The position numbers and the translations under genes are program-made. A DNA stretch of 64,000 bases from Cercis canadensis (lineage: Eukaryota > Streptophyta > Magnoliopsida > Fabales > Fabaceae). This document shows, piece by piece, positions 33,116-44,991 of this stretch (position 1 is its first letter; every line of letters starts with the position of its first letter). The stretch spans positions 291,941 to 355,940 of the forward strand of contig QAOA01002865.1 in the NCBI GenBank assembly GCA_003255065.1. Direction: 5' to 3'. The notes under the pieces are model-generated. The model saw only the letters and a list, made by a program, of their open reading frames with translations. It did not search any database and was not told where the DNA came from.

Positions 33116-34500
33116 TGTTGTGAGAAATCTTAACGCAAGTGTACGTTATCGTTTCCAAGTAATAAAATGAGAGTGAGTTATCGTTCCTATGAGGACTAAT
33201 GTATCAACTATTGAAATTGGGTTAACCTTAATTTTATCTAATCAATCAATATGGAGAGATTTTCAAGAAACAACTAAAATAGGATGAAAACAAACTTAAA
33301 CAAGAAAACTAACAATCTAAACCAGCAAAATGATAGAATTATCAAGAGAAAAATATCTACGCCTTTTGATTTCACCATAACTATTCCGATTTGCTATTCC
33401 TAATTCATTAACCAAGAACACTCTTCCTAATTGCTAGCCAAGAACCCTAAATTATTTGTTAGCCTTTCCCAAGGTCAAACAAAAGTATTTCTAAGTTATG
33501 AACCCACGATATTCCTATGTAAATTGCGAACAACCTAGAAATTCACTTAATTCTATGGTTCTTTTTAAATAGCTGCATAGGCCATGGAGGTATATTCCTA
33601 TCCTACATGCAACATATGTCTTAATCTCTATAATCTTTAATTACAAATTACCTCCCAGTCTCATTGTAATTATCTAATCAACTAATTGGTGATCAAGCAA
33701 TTAGAAGCATGAAGATTTGAGAAGAAGAAGACAATTTAATAAAGGAGTTCTTGAATTAAAGAAATAGAAAATAGCAAATCATCCTAGCTAGGTTACATCA
33801 TAACCCTAGAAGGGAATTTAGTTCATAACAAAAAGGAAAAACAAGGTAAAATTAAATCTAGACATGGTTCAAAGGGAGGAAGAATAAAAACTCTGAAGAG
33901 AAGCCCCAATCTTCTTGTGCCCTTCTCCAATCCTTGTTTTTGCTCTCCTTCTTGCCTCCAAAAAGTCCAGAGAAGAATCCTCTAAATTATTCCTAAAAGT
34001 CTCTATTTATACCCCTAAGCAAAAGCCCTAAAGAAACTTAGGAAAAAGAATACGTATTCAGAAATCTGGTCACGGGCGCTGGGTCTCTGCCTGAAAATCC
34101 AATTTCTGCTGACTCTGGCGCTGCGGCGCTGAATTCTTAGCGTTGCTCCTCTGCCAAAAACACAAATTTTACAGCAAATGGGCGCTGTGATGCTGGATAT
34201 CGGGCGCTGCGGCACTGGTCCTCTGCCCAGCATAGAATTTATAGCTCTACAACTCTATATTTCAAGGGCTGCAGCCCTTGGTTGCTGTCCAACTTTTGCA
34301 TTTTGATGTTCCAGGAGCTGCAGCTCTTGATTTTAAGGGCTACAGCCCTTACTTTCTGTCCCAAATCTTCATTTCTCCATTTTAAACCATGAAACGTATA
34401 ATTTAACATAACCAACCCATTAGATGACAATTAAACTCAATAAACAACTAAATAATTAAGTAAAAGATATCTAAAGAGTGGGTATGAAACTCACTCAACA
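33116..34500 (-). mobile_element. Solo LTR-like fossil, 1.39 kb, second family with GC-rich modules
   Basis: Starts TGTTGTGAG and ends CTCACTCAACA, with target duplication ATTAC (33111-33115 and 34501-34505). The empty site is kept at 3323 and 8210. On the minus strand a TATA-like GTATAAATAGA lies at 34003-34013. Upstream of it, at 34073-34360, are repeated GGGCGCTG / GCGGCGCTG and AGGGCTGCAGCCCT palindromic modules. It shares the TATCGTTCC(C/T)A(C/T)GAG motif with the 3940 and 17380 elements but little else. No coding parts; it looks whole as a solo LTR. Confidence 0.75.
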
Positions 34501-34900
34501 ATTACAATTTGGTTAGATGATATAGATCTAAATGGGCGACAAGGAGGAACATTGAAATGGTTGAAACTCAAGTTTTGGAAGGATAATTAAGTTTGATATA
34601 CAATGAACATAATGAAAGGGCTTGCTGTGTAACCTCATCTTTGAAGCTTTGGTGGCAGTTTCTGGTCAGACAATCACAATGGGGTAAAGTTTCTTTGGAG
34701 TTAGCACTATTTATTTTGTGGAGAATTTGGCTGGACAGAAGAAATGACTTAATCTTTAATGCAAGGTCTTGGTCTCCTCAGAATTGGGTAATGAAAGCTA
34801 TGAAGGACAAGAATGATCACTAGGTTGCTGTGGGTTTGGGTAACATTGAAGGATCTTCATTCATTATATTTTGGGTCATTGAACTCTTTTCTTTTTAGGC
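34501..34900 (+). mobile_element. Block H: LINE-derived fragment, copy 3
   Basis: Same WWQFLVRQSQWG and ILWRIWLDRRNDLIF segment as at 3346 and 8231. The frame ends at a TAG near 34822. It shows the empty site of the outer LTR of 3584-5654 (ATGCAAGGTCTTGG). Confidence 0.5.
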
Positions 34901-35345
34901 TTATGAATGGGCTAATGAACTCAGTGTAATAAAAACAGGTACTTTCCTTTAGGGTATGAAGCCCAAATAACATTTAATGCATGCAAGACTACAATCTTCA
35001 ACCCAATTATATTTTTTTCTCAGCTAAAGAAAAAATTCAATTACATTTTTTAGCCAACAAAAGAAAATTAGAATTATGAGTCCAATGTTAAGGACCTATT
35101 CTGAAAAGTGATTGCTATTCTATAATCACGAAGGAGGCATTGGATGCCCCAAGTCTCTATGAAAAGCTGTGTAGTATAGAGGTGGATCATGGTGGATTAG
35201 ACTTTATCAAAAGCTGAGGCAGTTAAGGAAGTCTTTATCAATTATTAAGCAATTTACAATGAGCCATATCCCACTAGCTGTTGAAGGAGGTATCCTCTGG
35301 CATCCACCACTTGGGAAAGCTTAAACGTATATAGACTTGCTCCAT
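34901..35345 (+). pseudogene. Spacer and NLR LRR relic (block I, copy 3)
   Basis: 35100-35345 matches 8815-9060, with GGTGGATTAGACTTTATC, AGGCAGTTAAGGAAGTC and GGCATCCACCACTTGG. It is a degenerate part of the RPM1-like LRR region with a broken frame. The preceding 200 bases match 5800-5985. Confidence 0.6.
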
Positions 35346-36033
35346 GATGTGTGTCGGCAACGACCAGAAAGAAAAGACAAGAAAAACTAATTGGAAGCAA
35401 ATGCTGTTGTTACGGGTTAAGTAATTAAGTTTAGGAGAGGGGGGAGGGGGATTTTTAGATGGAAAAATGCTTGAAAACTAGAATTTTATTGTCAAAATTG
35501 CTCATGGAATGATATTGATTTTGTCAACCAACTCTAAAAATATTAAGCCATCTCTTTTTTTTTTTTTTTGTACTTTTAGTGATAATTTTAAACTCAAATG
35601 TATACTTTATAAGTTTTGATGACAATGTTAATACTACTCTATTATAAATTATTTGATATTATCCTTTTCTTCTAAAAAACTGTTAAATGCTATTATTACC
35701 AATATTCAAAATTATAAATATTGCAACCTCTATATAAGTTCTAAAAATTGCAGTAGAAAAGTATTGTTTATATGATTCCTCAAGTTTCAAAAACATGTAT
35801 TTATGCAATTTTTGCCACATTAAAGGGTCAAATTGCATATAATTCATTGACTAGGCCTTTCAAGTCGAAGAATTCATCTTCGTAGTCCACTTCAACACTT
35901 GTATTTGACAATTTCTTTACCTATCATATGAGAAGCTAAATATCTATACAAACTTGGGCAGGAAGAATTATCCCTTGTAGAATATGTGTATTTACATAAA
36001 AAACGATTTACAAAAAATTATATGGTAAGAGGA
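35346..36033 (+). repeat. Block J followed by block F tail
   Basis: 35346-35740 matches 9061-9480. At about 35745 it changes to the end of block F (TTGCAGTAGAAAAGTA, AGGGTCAAATTGCATATAAT), which leads into MAP65 copy 3. The junction marks a rearrangement between units. Confidence 0.6.
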
Positions 36034-39000
36034 GCCTTAGCTTCCCTTGGAAACAGAATCATTTTTAGAAAGAGCAACATAGTTCACTGGAATTATGTTA
36101 TTCACCCTGCCACTTTCTCTGCGTTCCTTTGAACCTGAGGTTCCATAACAGCTTGAAGGAGTAAGCACTCGACGACCATTAGGTGTTCCAATTGTGGTAT
36201 TGCCATTAGTGCTCTGACCCAGAGGCTTCTTTGTTGCAGACCTTGAACCAAAGAGTGCCTCTTTTTCTACAGTAAGTTGTTCATGCAGCCTTTTCTGCTC
36301 CTGTTGGCATAACCATAAACAAACAAATTTTGCATAGCAAAAAGTACCCACAGTTCTTGAAAATTACACAGTAAATAACCAATTAAGCTGTGCAATCACA
36401 ACTCATCATAAAGGAGAATTGGTAAAGAGATATTTAATCCAACATAAGAGCATATGAAATGGTTATACAACATGCAACAGATACAAGACGTGAAAAGGAG
36501 ATTCATATCTTGGATGAATTAAACTCTTGACATATAGAAGTGAATGGAAAGAGTGAGGTGAGGAGAAAATGTTGAATTCAAGTCATACCCTAGCTTTGCG
36601 TTTCTCTTCTTCTCTCTCCTGCCTTTGCACAGTATATTCATCCAATCTATGCAACAATGGAACCTGAAAAGCAAAATTGGAAGTGTTGCAAACTGGACAA
36701 ATCTATACCTGTTATCACATGCAAAACAGAAACAGTAGGTTCATCACCTTGTCATTTAAGCGCTGAACTTCAATCTCAGCCTAAAATGACATAATTGGAA
36801 TAAACAAATATATTAACAATTAAAATCATCACAACAGTTCTTACTTCTCAGCAAATAAACAATTGCAATTTCCAAGGAAAGACAATTTCTAGGTAATAAA
36901 TCTTCACCTGCTCAATTACATCCACAGAAAGGCAAAATTGTTTCAACACTTCATCAACTGAAGTTGAAATTAAGCTAGTAACATGGCTAAAGATCCTTTG
37001 CTCATCAACTGGTGTTTCCATAACATCCCACAGCTCTACCAGGGAGATAGCAAGCTCTTGTACCTTCAACATAACGACATATTTCCATTATGATGAAAAC
37101 TTTTCCACATAATTTCAAAAATATTTTGAAGTAAACTCAAATGCTGACACTAATGTGTTTATTTGTGGCCCAAATAGTTGTTAATCTTAGAAAAGGTAAA
37201 AATTGGTTTCTTGACTTTGAACAAATGTTATTTTGAAAAACCTAAAGGATATGCAATAAAGCTCATACACAGGCTTCTGCATTACATGTATACACACAAA
37301 CACAAACAAGAAAATGGGCTAAACCCTATATCCTTGACCCCGAAAAAAACTGCTCAATATTGGATCCCTGGTAGCAGCTAAAGCTGACCTAAGCACACAC
37401 TTTATGCGAGCTACTACAAACTAACCTATAAATATAAATCCATCTTGATCCATCAAAACTAATTTGAGGTATCACACATCATGTCACTTAGTCCATAAGA
37501 ATTTAAGCTTCAACAGCGAGCACAAAATAATTAGGATTCAGAACTATGTACGCAGTACTCCAAGTTAGATGCACTATTCAAATACCTAGATAGACCCAAT
37601 AAAACATTGATTTCTAAGTAACAAATCAGCAAGAGAGCTAAATTTTCAAGTGGCATTTGGCAAATTACATCAAGTGCAAAGTAATTCAATGCACATGTGT
37701 CAAAGGTAATCAAGAAAATAATAAGTTAAAGATTTAATGGTGAGTGGTTAGTATTGGTATGATTCATAAAGCAATCATTTGTGGTATATCAACTGAAATT
37801 TTATACCTACACCACTCAAATAGGGAGGGCACATATATGCGCACCCAAACACAAGTATAAGTTCATTCACACAATCTCATCTAGATCAGAATAAGTCACC
37901 TTTTGCAGCCTTTGTTGCTTCTCCTGCTTTAGAGAATGAATAACCCCTGTTAATCTGGCAAGAGTGTCATTGCCCATACTCTTTGGTGTACGGTTTGATG
38001 AATCACCCAAGCTAGGATGAATGATATTGATATGACTGTTCACTTTCTGTAGATGTAAGATCTGCATGGAGAGAAAAACAATAATAAGAAAAATAGAATT
38101 TAAAAGTCTAGTATTACAGTCAATTCTGAATCCCATGTGTGCTAAAACCTTTTTCATTCTGAAGTTCCTGAAGGTGTGACTTAAGTTCACCCAACTTCTT
38201 CAATGACAAATCACATTGATTTGCTTGTGGATCTGTGGCACCTTTGGACTGCCCACAGCCTGCTATCTCAGCACATATCTGAGCAATCTGGGACCGTATT
38301 CTCTGAAAATTCCTCGATTCTACTCTCCTTCTTCAACATCAAGTTTTCTAAGACAGGTTTTATAGTAGTTATTTGCTCCTTAAGAGTTCCCCTTCGCTTT
38401 CAAATGCATAATTGAATTGCTTAATTCAATTAACAAGTGATAATTATACAGAGGGACAAACACGATATATTGCAAATAGTCAAATACCAAGCAGGAGGCA
38501 TTCCAAAAAACGGGAGATAAGGTGGCAGAATGCTCACAGTAAATGTAATTTTAAAAGTTCCAGGAAGTAGTATAGCAGAGTTCTTCTAGAAAATCTTCTT
38601 TGTGGTTTTGCATAAATTACCATTAATATGAAGCCGTAGATGCCTCCTATTCCTTAACCTCCAAGAAAATACCTTAATAAGACTACATAGTCTAAGAAAA
38701 TCTAAACTAAACTCTTCCTCAGTAACATCTAAAAGAAAAGTCATCAAATTATGTTTTTCATTCATACATAAAAGCATATACAGTATAGCGGCTGTGTCAG
38801 CAAGAGCAAACATTTCACTCCAGCAAGTTTCAAGTGCCTATTCTATTCAATTAGATGATAAAACTTTGTTATTGCTAGTATTAAGAGTGGCAATTATGAA
38901 AAATGGAAACAAACCCGTGAAAATGAGGTACATTCCCCAAGGGCAGAAATTAGATTGGTGACTTCAGCTTCAGCATCAGCTAATGACTGGTATAAGTCAG

Positions 39001-39215
39001 CCTTATACTTTCTTTCTTTCTCAACCTTCCTCCGGTAAATGTCAAGGCATTCTTGCTCAAGTTGAAGTAGCATCTTGTCTCTATCACTGTCTCTCTCCCC
39101 AATTTTATCCCATAATATCTGAAAAAAGATAGTACATAGCAGACAAGAGACAAAGTAAAAAAGGACAAAATTTGAACCATTCAAAAACAAGAACTGAATC
39201 ATAAAACTCATATAG
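36034..39215 (-). pseudogene. MAP65-like microtubule-associated protein gene, copy 3, internally deleted
   Basis: Exons from 5' to 3' on the minus strand: about 39120-38913 (ILWDKIGERDSDRDKM, LEQECLDIYRRKVEKERK, EAEVTNLISALGE); 38400-38140 (EFSE...EIAGCGQSKGATDPQ); 38060-37868 (HPSLGDSSNRTPKS, LTGVIHSLKQEKQQRLQK); 37070-36907 (VQELAISLVELWDVMETP, VDEVLKQFCLSVDVIEQ); 36668-36592 (VPLLHRLDEYTVQRQERE); 36300-36037 (C-terminus ending NDSVSKGS). MAP65 proteins cross-link antiparallel microtubules. Compared with copy 4, about 1.2 kb including four exons is missing at 36755, where CTTGTCAT joins TTAAGCGC. The 38.2-38.3 kb exon has small frame-changing indels, and the first exon is absent. Confidence 0.88.
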
Positions 39216-39289
39216 TTCCCATCGGAAATTTTCTCTTTTTAAAACAAAAATGATCATATCATCCTGAGATAATGACTCAGTTGCAAAAA

Positions 39290-39425
39290 TTCCAAGTCAA
39301 ACCAAGGTGGCACGTGGTGCTGTTTGATGATGCAGGGAAATTAGATTTTTGAGATGAGATTGAACTTTCTCTACCAGAATATAATAAAGGAAGTAGGATT
39401 ATGATTACAAGAGTATTGTAAGAAA
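39290..39425 (+). pseudogene. NB-ARC kinase-2 region relic 2
   Basis: Sister of 25713-25872: WHVVLFDDAGKLDF, an in-frame stop, then DEIELSLPEYNKGSRIMIT. It lies directly beside the truncated 5' side of MAP65 copy 3. Only this NB-ARC piece remains. Confidence 0.78.
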
Positions 39426-40449
39426 TCTTTCCTTGTTCATGACTCCAAGCAATAATTCAAGTAATCATACTACCTAGCCTTTAAGGTTTGGGAAGATTCT
39501 AAGGACCCAGAATCAAATCCTCGTGTGCCTATTTTATTGGTTGTGGTGTTGTTATTGACAACTTAAATTGTTTGTGTTTTCCCGTATGTGAATTTCTTGA
39601 AAAAAAAAATGTGTTTAATTTTTTTTATTTATTTTTAACTATCAAAATTAATTATTTTTCACATTAACAATTATTGTGTTAACACACTATAGATATATCA
39701 TATACTTATATGATATGATAGAATCATATTGTAATGTAAATATTCTATCCTAGCAAATAAAAAAAATCTTTTCTTGTTCATGGACTGGGCCTTTAAAGTT
39801 ACTGAGACAAAAAAAAAAAACAAGGTTTATTCAGCTTGGTTCAGTTGACGCAGTGGGCTAATCGAGTTGGCCCGAGTTTCTTTTAACTTTTTTTAAATAA
39901 AAATTTTTCTCAGCCTCTTAAAGTTTTTTTTCCCACCCACGTACCACGTGACTACTCAAAATCCCCAATTTCATTTAAACAGTAACACGGTAACGCCTCT
40001 CCCTCCGTGGCTCGCTCTTGGCCTCTTTCATCTCACACGGTCACACTGGCAAAGGCGCACAGCGGTGGCTCCACTGGTCCGCCACCGGTGAATCTCTGCT
40101 ATACACCTGTGTTAGTTTTCCTGTAAGTCTGTCTTTAGTAAGTTGCAAATTTGTGCTATTCTATCTTTACTTAATCATACTAATTTTTTTTTTTCCAGCT
40201 TTAAATAAATAAAACACTGCTTTGAAGTCCATGATTCCATTTCATCTCTTTCCGAGCAGCATCGCCAAATCAAACTTTGGTGAAGCTATTTTTTCAATTT
40301 AATATATATAAAACTATAATTTAATTACGTGCTGGATTTTCCAATCATTTTTTATTGATTCTCAACTCTCCCATCACATAATAACGTGACATAACGTATA
40401 AAAATATTTTTTTTTTTGGCTTATTTTATAGCATTTTCCCATTCTCCCC
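39426..40449 (+). repeat. Spacer shared with 25873-26279, then unique AT-rich sequence
   Basis: The first 450 bases match the spacer after relic 1. 39850-40449 includes a GC-richer patch (40000-40100: CACGGTAACGCCTCTCC) with no recognisable gene. An open frame there (40018-40212) has no family features. Confidence 0.5.
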
Positions 40450-40768
40450 TTACTGACGTAACCTACAATAGAGATCCACCACCTAAAACACACGTATATT
40501 TGTTTTCTTGTCAACTGGGTGTATAGGACCGCCATAATGGAAGTCAGTGTCCCTAATGATAGCATTATAGATAAATTTATTTACTTATTTATTTGTTTTC
40601 TCTTCCTTTTTTTTTTTTTTTCCACCTTTGGTCGAATTCGTTTTGTCTCCTCTTCACTACAATTGCTTACAATATGATGTTTTTCACCTGTGTTATTTTA
40701 ATGGAGCAATTTCCTAACATTATAAAATAGCAAAAAGAAAAAAGACCGAGAGCACCAAATTTGAGCTA
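40450..40768 (+). promoter_or_regulatory. Conserved NLR upstream/leader region
   Basis: Counterpart of 9730-10091 and 26280-26496: CCACCACCTAAAAC, GGACCGCCATAATGGAAGTC, TCTCCTCTTCACTACAATTG and CACCTGTGTTA, then the leader to the ATG at 40769. Confidence 0.6.
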
Positions 40769-43575
40769 ATGGCGGAAATTGCAGTGTCCCGTGTACTGGC
40801 GGCAGTGTTTCCACTGCTAATAAAAGAAGTAAATCTGCTTAGAGGTGTCCACAAAGATTTTGCAGATATTAAAGATGAACTGGAGAGCATGAAAGCATTC
40901 CTCAAGGATGCAGATAGAAGGGCTGCAACTGAAGGAGACGTTAGTGAGGGAATCAGAACATGGGTGAAACAGCTGAGAGAAGCAGCTTTTCGCATAGAAG
41001 ATGTCATTGATGAGTATCTGATCTACGTGGTGCCTCGACCACATCATTCTAGATTTGCAGCTCCACTATACAAGGTTGCTCGCCGAATCAAAACTGTGAA
41101 GCCTTGTCATCAGATTGCACGTGAAATTCAAGACATTAAGTCATTAGTTCGTGGAATTCAAGAAAGAAGGACAAGGTATGGCTTTGAGTATTCCCTTGAA
41201 CAAGGATTAAGCAGCTCCAGAGGCTCCCAAAATGTCAAACCGCATGACCCTCGAATGGTTTCCCATTTCACTGAGGAAGCCAATGTTGTGGGCTTTGAAG
41301 GCCCAAGAGATGAATTGGTTGGATGGTTAACGGAGGGAACACGAGAGCGTGTTGTGATCTCAATGGTAGGAATGGGTGGACTTGGAAAGACCACTCTTGC
41401 CAAGATGGCCTTTGACAATGAGCAAGTGCGAGGGAACTTTGATTGTCATGCTTGTATCACTGTTTTCCAGTCATACACTATAGAAGCATTGTTGAGGGAC
41501 ATGATGGAGCAATTTTGCAAAGAGATTAAACAACCTCTTCCTTAGGATTTTCATAGAATGGATCACAAGTCACTGACTACTGAATTGAGACATTACCTAC
41601 AACAAAAGAGGTACGTGGTTTTCTTTGATGATGTATGGAAAGTAAATTTTTGGGAAGAGATTGAACTTTCTATGCCAGAAAACAACAAATGAAGTAGAAT
41701 AATGATTACAACTAGAAACATGGCAGTTGCTGAGTATTGTAAGAAATCTTCCCTTGTTTATGTTCACAAACTGCAAAAGTTGCCTCATAACAAAGCTTGG
41801 GAACTCTTCTGCAAGAAGGCGTTCCACTTTGAGTTTGAAGGGCATTGTCCAGAAGAGCTTGTGGATTTGTCTAATGAAATTGTTCATAAATGTGAGGCGT
41901 TACCTCTAGCAATTTTGGCCATTGGTGGTCTTTTGTCAACCAAAACAAAAACCTTGGCTGAATGGCGAAAATTGCTTCAAGGTCTTAGATCAGAGCTAGA
42001 GAATAATCCCCATTTAACTAGTTTAACAAAGATTTTAGCTCTCAGTTATGATGACTTGCCATACAATTTGAAATCTTGTTTCTTATATTTTGGCATATAT
42101 CCAGAGGATTACTCCATTATGCGTATGAGATTGATTAGACAATGGATAGCTGAGGGATTCGTTAAACATGAAGAGGGAAAAACCTTGGAAGAAGTTGCTA
42201 ACGGATACTTAAAAGAGTTAATGAGTAGAAGCTTGGTTCAAGTTTCTAAAGCTGATTACTATCTTGGGAAATCTAAAAGTTATTGAGTCCATGATCTGTT
42301 GTGTGAAATGATCATAAGAAAGACGATGGATTTAAGTTTTGGTTGTTTTGTGCATGAAGATGATCAATCGATCTCAAATCAAATGACTTGGCGCCTATCC
42401 ATGACAACCAATTTCTACGATGTATTGATGAGTGTTGGCCACACAAGCATCTGTTCTATTTATATTTTTCAAGCAGGAAAACTTCCAAACTCTTTTGTCA
42501 GTAAATTGGTTACCAAGTTCAGGCTTTTGAAAGTACTGAATTTTGAAAGTGCTTCATTGGATTATATTTCTGAGAATTTGGGTAGTCTTTTTCACTTGAG
42601 GTTTTTAAGCTTGAAGAAAACAGGTGTACAAAGTCTTCCTAAATCCATTGGCAAGCTACAAAATTTAGAAACATTAGATCTAAGAGATACATTGGTGTGT
42701 GAATTACCAATTGAGACAAAAAAGCTGACAAAGCTACGTCATCTTTTAGTATACCATTTGAACCACAACACGAAATCTCCTTTGACCTTTGAAAGTGGGG
42801 CGAAATTGAAACAAGGTATTAGATGCCTAAAGTCCCTACAAAAGCTTTCTGTTGTGAATGCAAATCTTGGTGAATTAGACTTGATTATGGAGCTAAGACA
42901 GTTAAGGACTTTACATTTAGATCATGTAAGAAGAGAATACGGAAGTGGCCTATGTTCCTTAATAGAAGAGTTGAAGAATCTTGAATCTCTGGAAATTATT
43001 GCAATAGCTGAAGATGAAATTATTAATTTGCAATTTATTTCATCTCCACCTCAACTTCGGAAAATCACCTTGGCTGGGTGCTTAGAGAAGTTGCTAAACT
43101 GGGTTCTAAAACTTCAATATCTTGTTAGGCTGGAAATGGCTTTCTCAAAATTAACAGTTGACCCACTGAAATCACTCAAAAATCTTCCAAATCTATCGTC
43201 TCTCTTGTTTTGGGATGATGTGTATGGTGGGGAGACTTTGCACTTTCAAGGAGGATTTCAAAAACTGAAGGTCCTGCGACTCAGAAGGCTGAAGAGATTG
43301 AATTCCATCATTATAGACAAAGGAGCTTTGCCAGTTCTTGAAGAGTTTGAAATGCAGCACATTCCGCAGTTGAAGGAGGTACCATCTGGCATCCACCACT
43401 TGGAAAAGCTTCAACTTATAGATATTTTTTATATGCCACAAGAATTCAACCAAAGCATGGACAAATGTACTGGACCATCAAGCATGTACCTTTGTTAAGG
43501 ATTTTTGATAAGGTTGGCCCAAATTATTTTGATTATGAAATCCGTACTATTCGTCGTCATTCAAGTCATAGTTAA
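40769..43575 (+). pseudogene. RPM1-like CNL immune receptor, full length with stops (NLR copy 5)
   Basis: Collinear with the 10092 copy from the same ATG. CC domain with EDVIDEY; GMGGLGKTT at residues 201-209; kinase-2 YVVFFDDVW; ITTRNMAVAEY; GLPL-type ALPLAI; CFLYFGIYPE; LRRs to the end. Three codons have become stops: 259 (CAG to TAG at 41543), 308 (GGA to TGA at 41690) and 506 (CGA to TGA at 42284, the arginine before VHD). A 13-base deletion near 43458 shifts the last 40 codons, so the frame ends at 43498 instead of the family stop at 43573-43575. No indels occur before that, so decay is recent and mostly by substitution. The LRR part keeps an open frame of about 395 codons. Confidence 0.92.
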
Positions 43576-44991
43576 ATGAAGAATGCTTTAGCATCAACCA
43601 ACTCTGAAATATCAAGGTACCCCTTTGCTCTTACTAATTGTAAACTACTGCCACTACAAATGTTTAAAATTATAAATGCAACCTTCATATAAAATATTGC
43701 TAGCTATCTTGCCCTGCGTATTGATATTTTGCTATGAATTGATAGGTTTCCTCTGTCAATGTTGGTGCAAGTTCAGATTCTCCAATTAGCCATTCACAAC
43801 AATGCCATTCTTCATTCCTTATTTGGGGCACCATTCCCCAATTAAAGTAAATTATTGCGGTCATCTTGCTGTAACCAAAGAATATGAACCTTTTGATGAA
43901 TGGAAGTGGGCTCATCATCTTCTTCTTGAGAGTGATTTTAGCTCTCTTTGTATTTGTGATGTTTGTAGTATGTTGTCGTAGTTGCTCTGTAAGGCTATAA
44001 GACTTTAATTTCTTCTTTTAAGATCTCAAATTATGAATGTGTTGTAGTAATGTGACAATCTCTTGTTGAATATCCTCTCAAATGTAATTGCAATGCTTCC
44101 ATTTTTATTTTTTTTTCGATTTTTTTCCTTGCATAATTGGTTTGTGTATTTCATTCTATTTTTATTTTTTAGTCCACAATTTCTAGTAGTTAAGGGACAT
44201 TCAGATAAATATTCTTGATAGTATGAACAACTTCTTAAGGGAAAGATTACTATTGTGTCACAATCAATTATGTTATGTGATTATCATGGTCTGACAAGAC
44301 TTACCAATTATTGAACTAGCATCTATTAGAAAAGGATATGGTAGTACCTATATCAACTTCTAGAAACTGATAAAATTTCCTTAGATAAATATTCAATGAA
44401 ACAGCAAAACTTAAACAACCCTTATAAATTGCTTCTGTATCAGGACTAGTTATTATATTGCTCCTGTATTTTCTCCTCATAAACCATGATTTATGATTTG
44501 AAGATTATAGTTAACAAACTGACCAAGGGCCGGAAGGATTTTATCGAATAGAAGTATGATTGAATACTGCATTTTTGCTCTATCAAAAGAATTTGAGTAG
44601 AAATTGCACCATGATAAAAATAAAAAAGGGTCAAAAGAGATTTTGATAGAGAAGAAAATCTACATGATATTTTTCTCTCAACCCTATAATGAATAATCTG
44701 CATAGCATGGTTTTTCGCATATTAACCAAAGAATGTCATTGAAAAGTTACAGTAGAAAAGTATTGTTTATGTCATTTCTCAAGTTCCAAAAACATGTATT
44801 TATGCAATCTTTGCCACATTAAGGGGTCAAATTGCATATGATTCATTGACTAGTCATTTCAAGTCGAACAATCCATCTTCAAAGTTCACTTCAACACTTG
44901 TATCAGACAATTTCTTTACCTATCATATGAGAAGCTAAATATCTATACAAAACTTGGGTAGGAAGAGTTACCCCTTGTAGAATATATCCAT
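43576..44991 (+). repeat. NLR 3'-flank block F, copy 5
   Basis: Full F block between NLR copy 5 and the convergent MAP65 copy 4. Same landmarks as the others. No gene. Confidence 0.8.

Noticed and set aside
40720-41047. Minus-strand ORFs over the CC domain of NLR copies (also at 6591 and 10019)
   Set aside because: Antisense shadows of the conserved coiled-coil coding region; no independent features.
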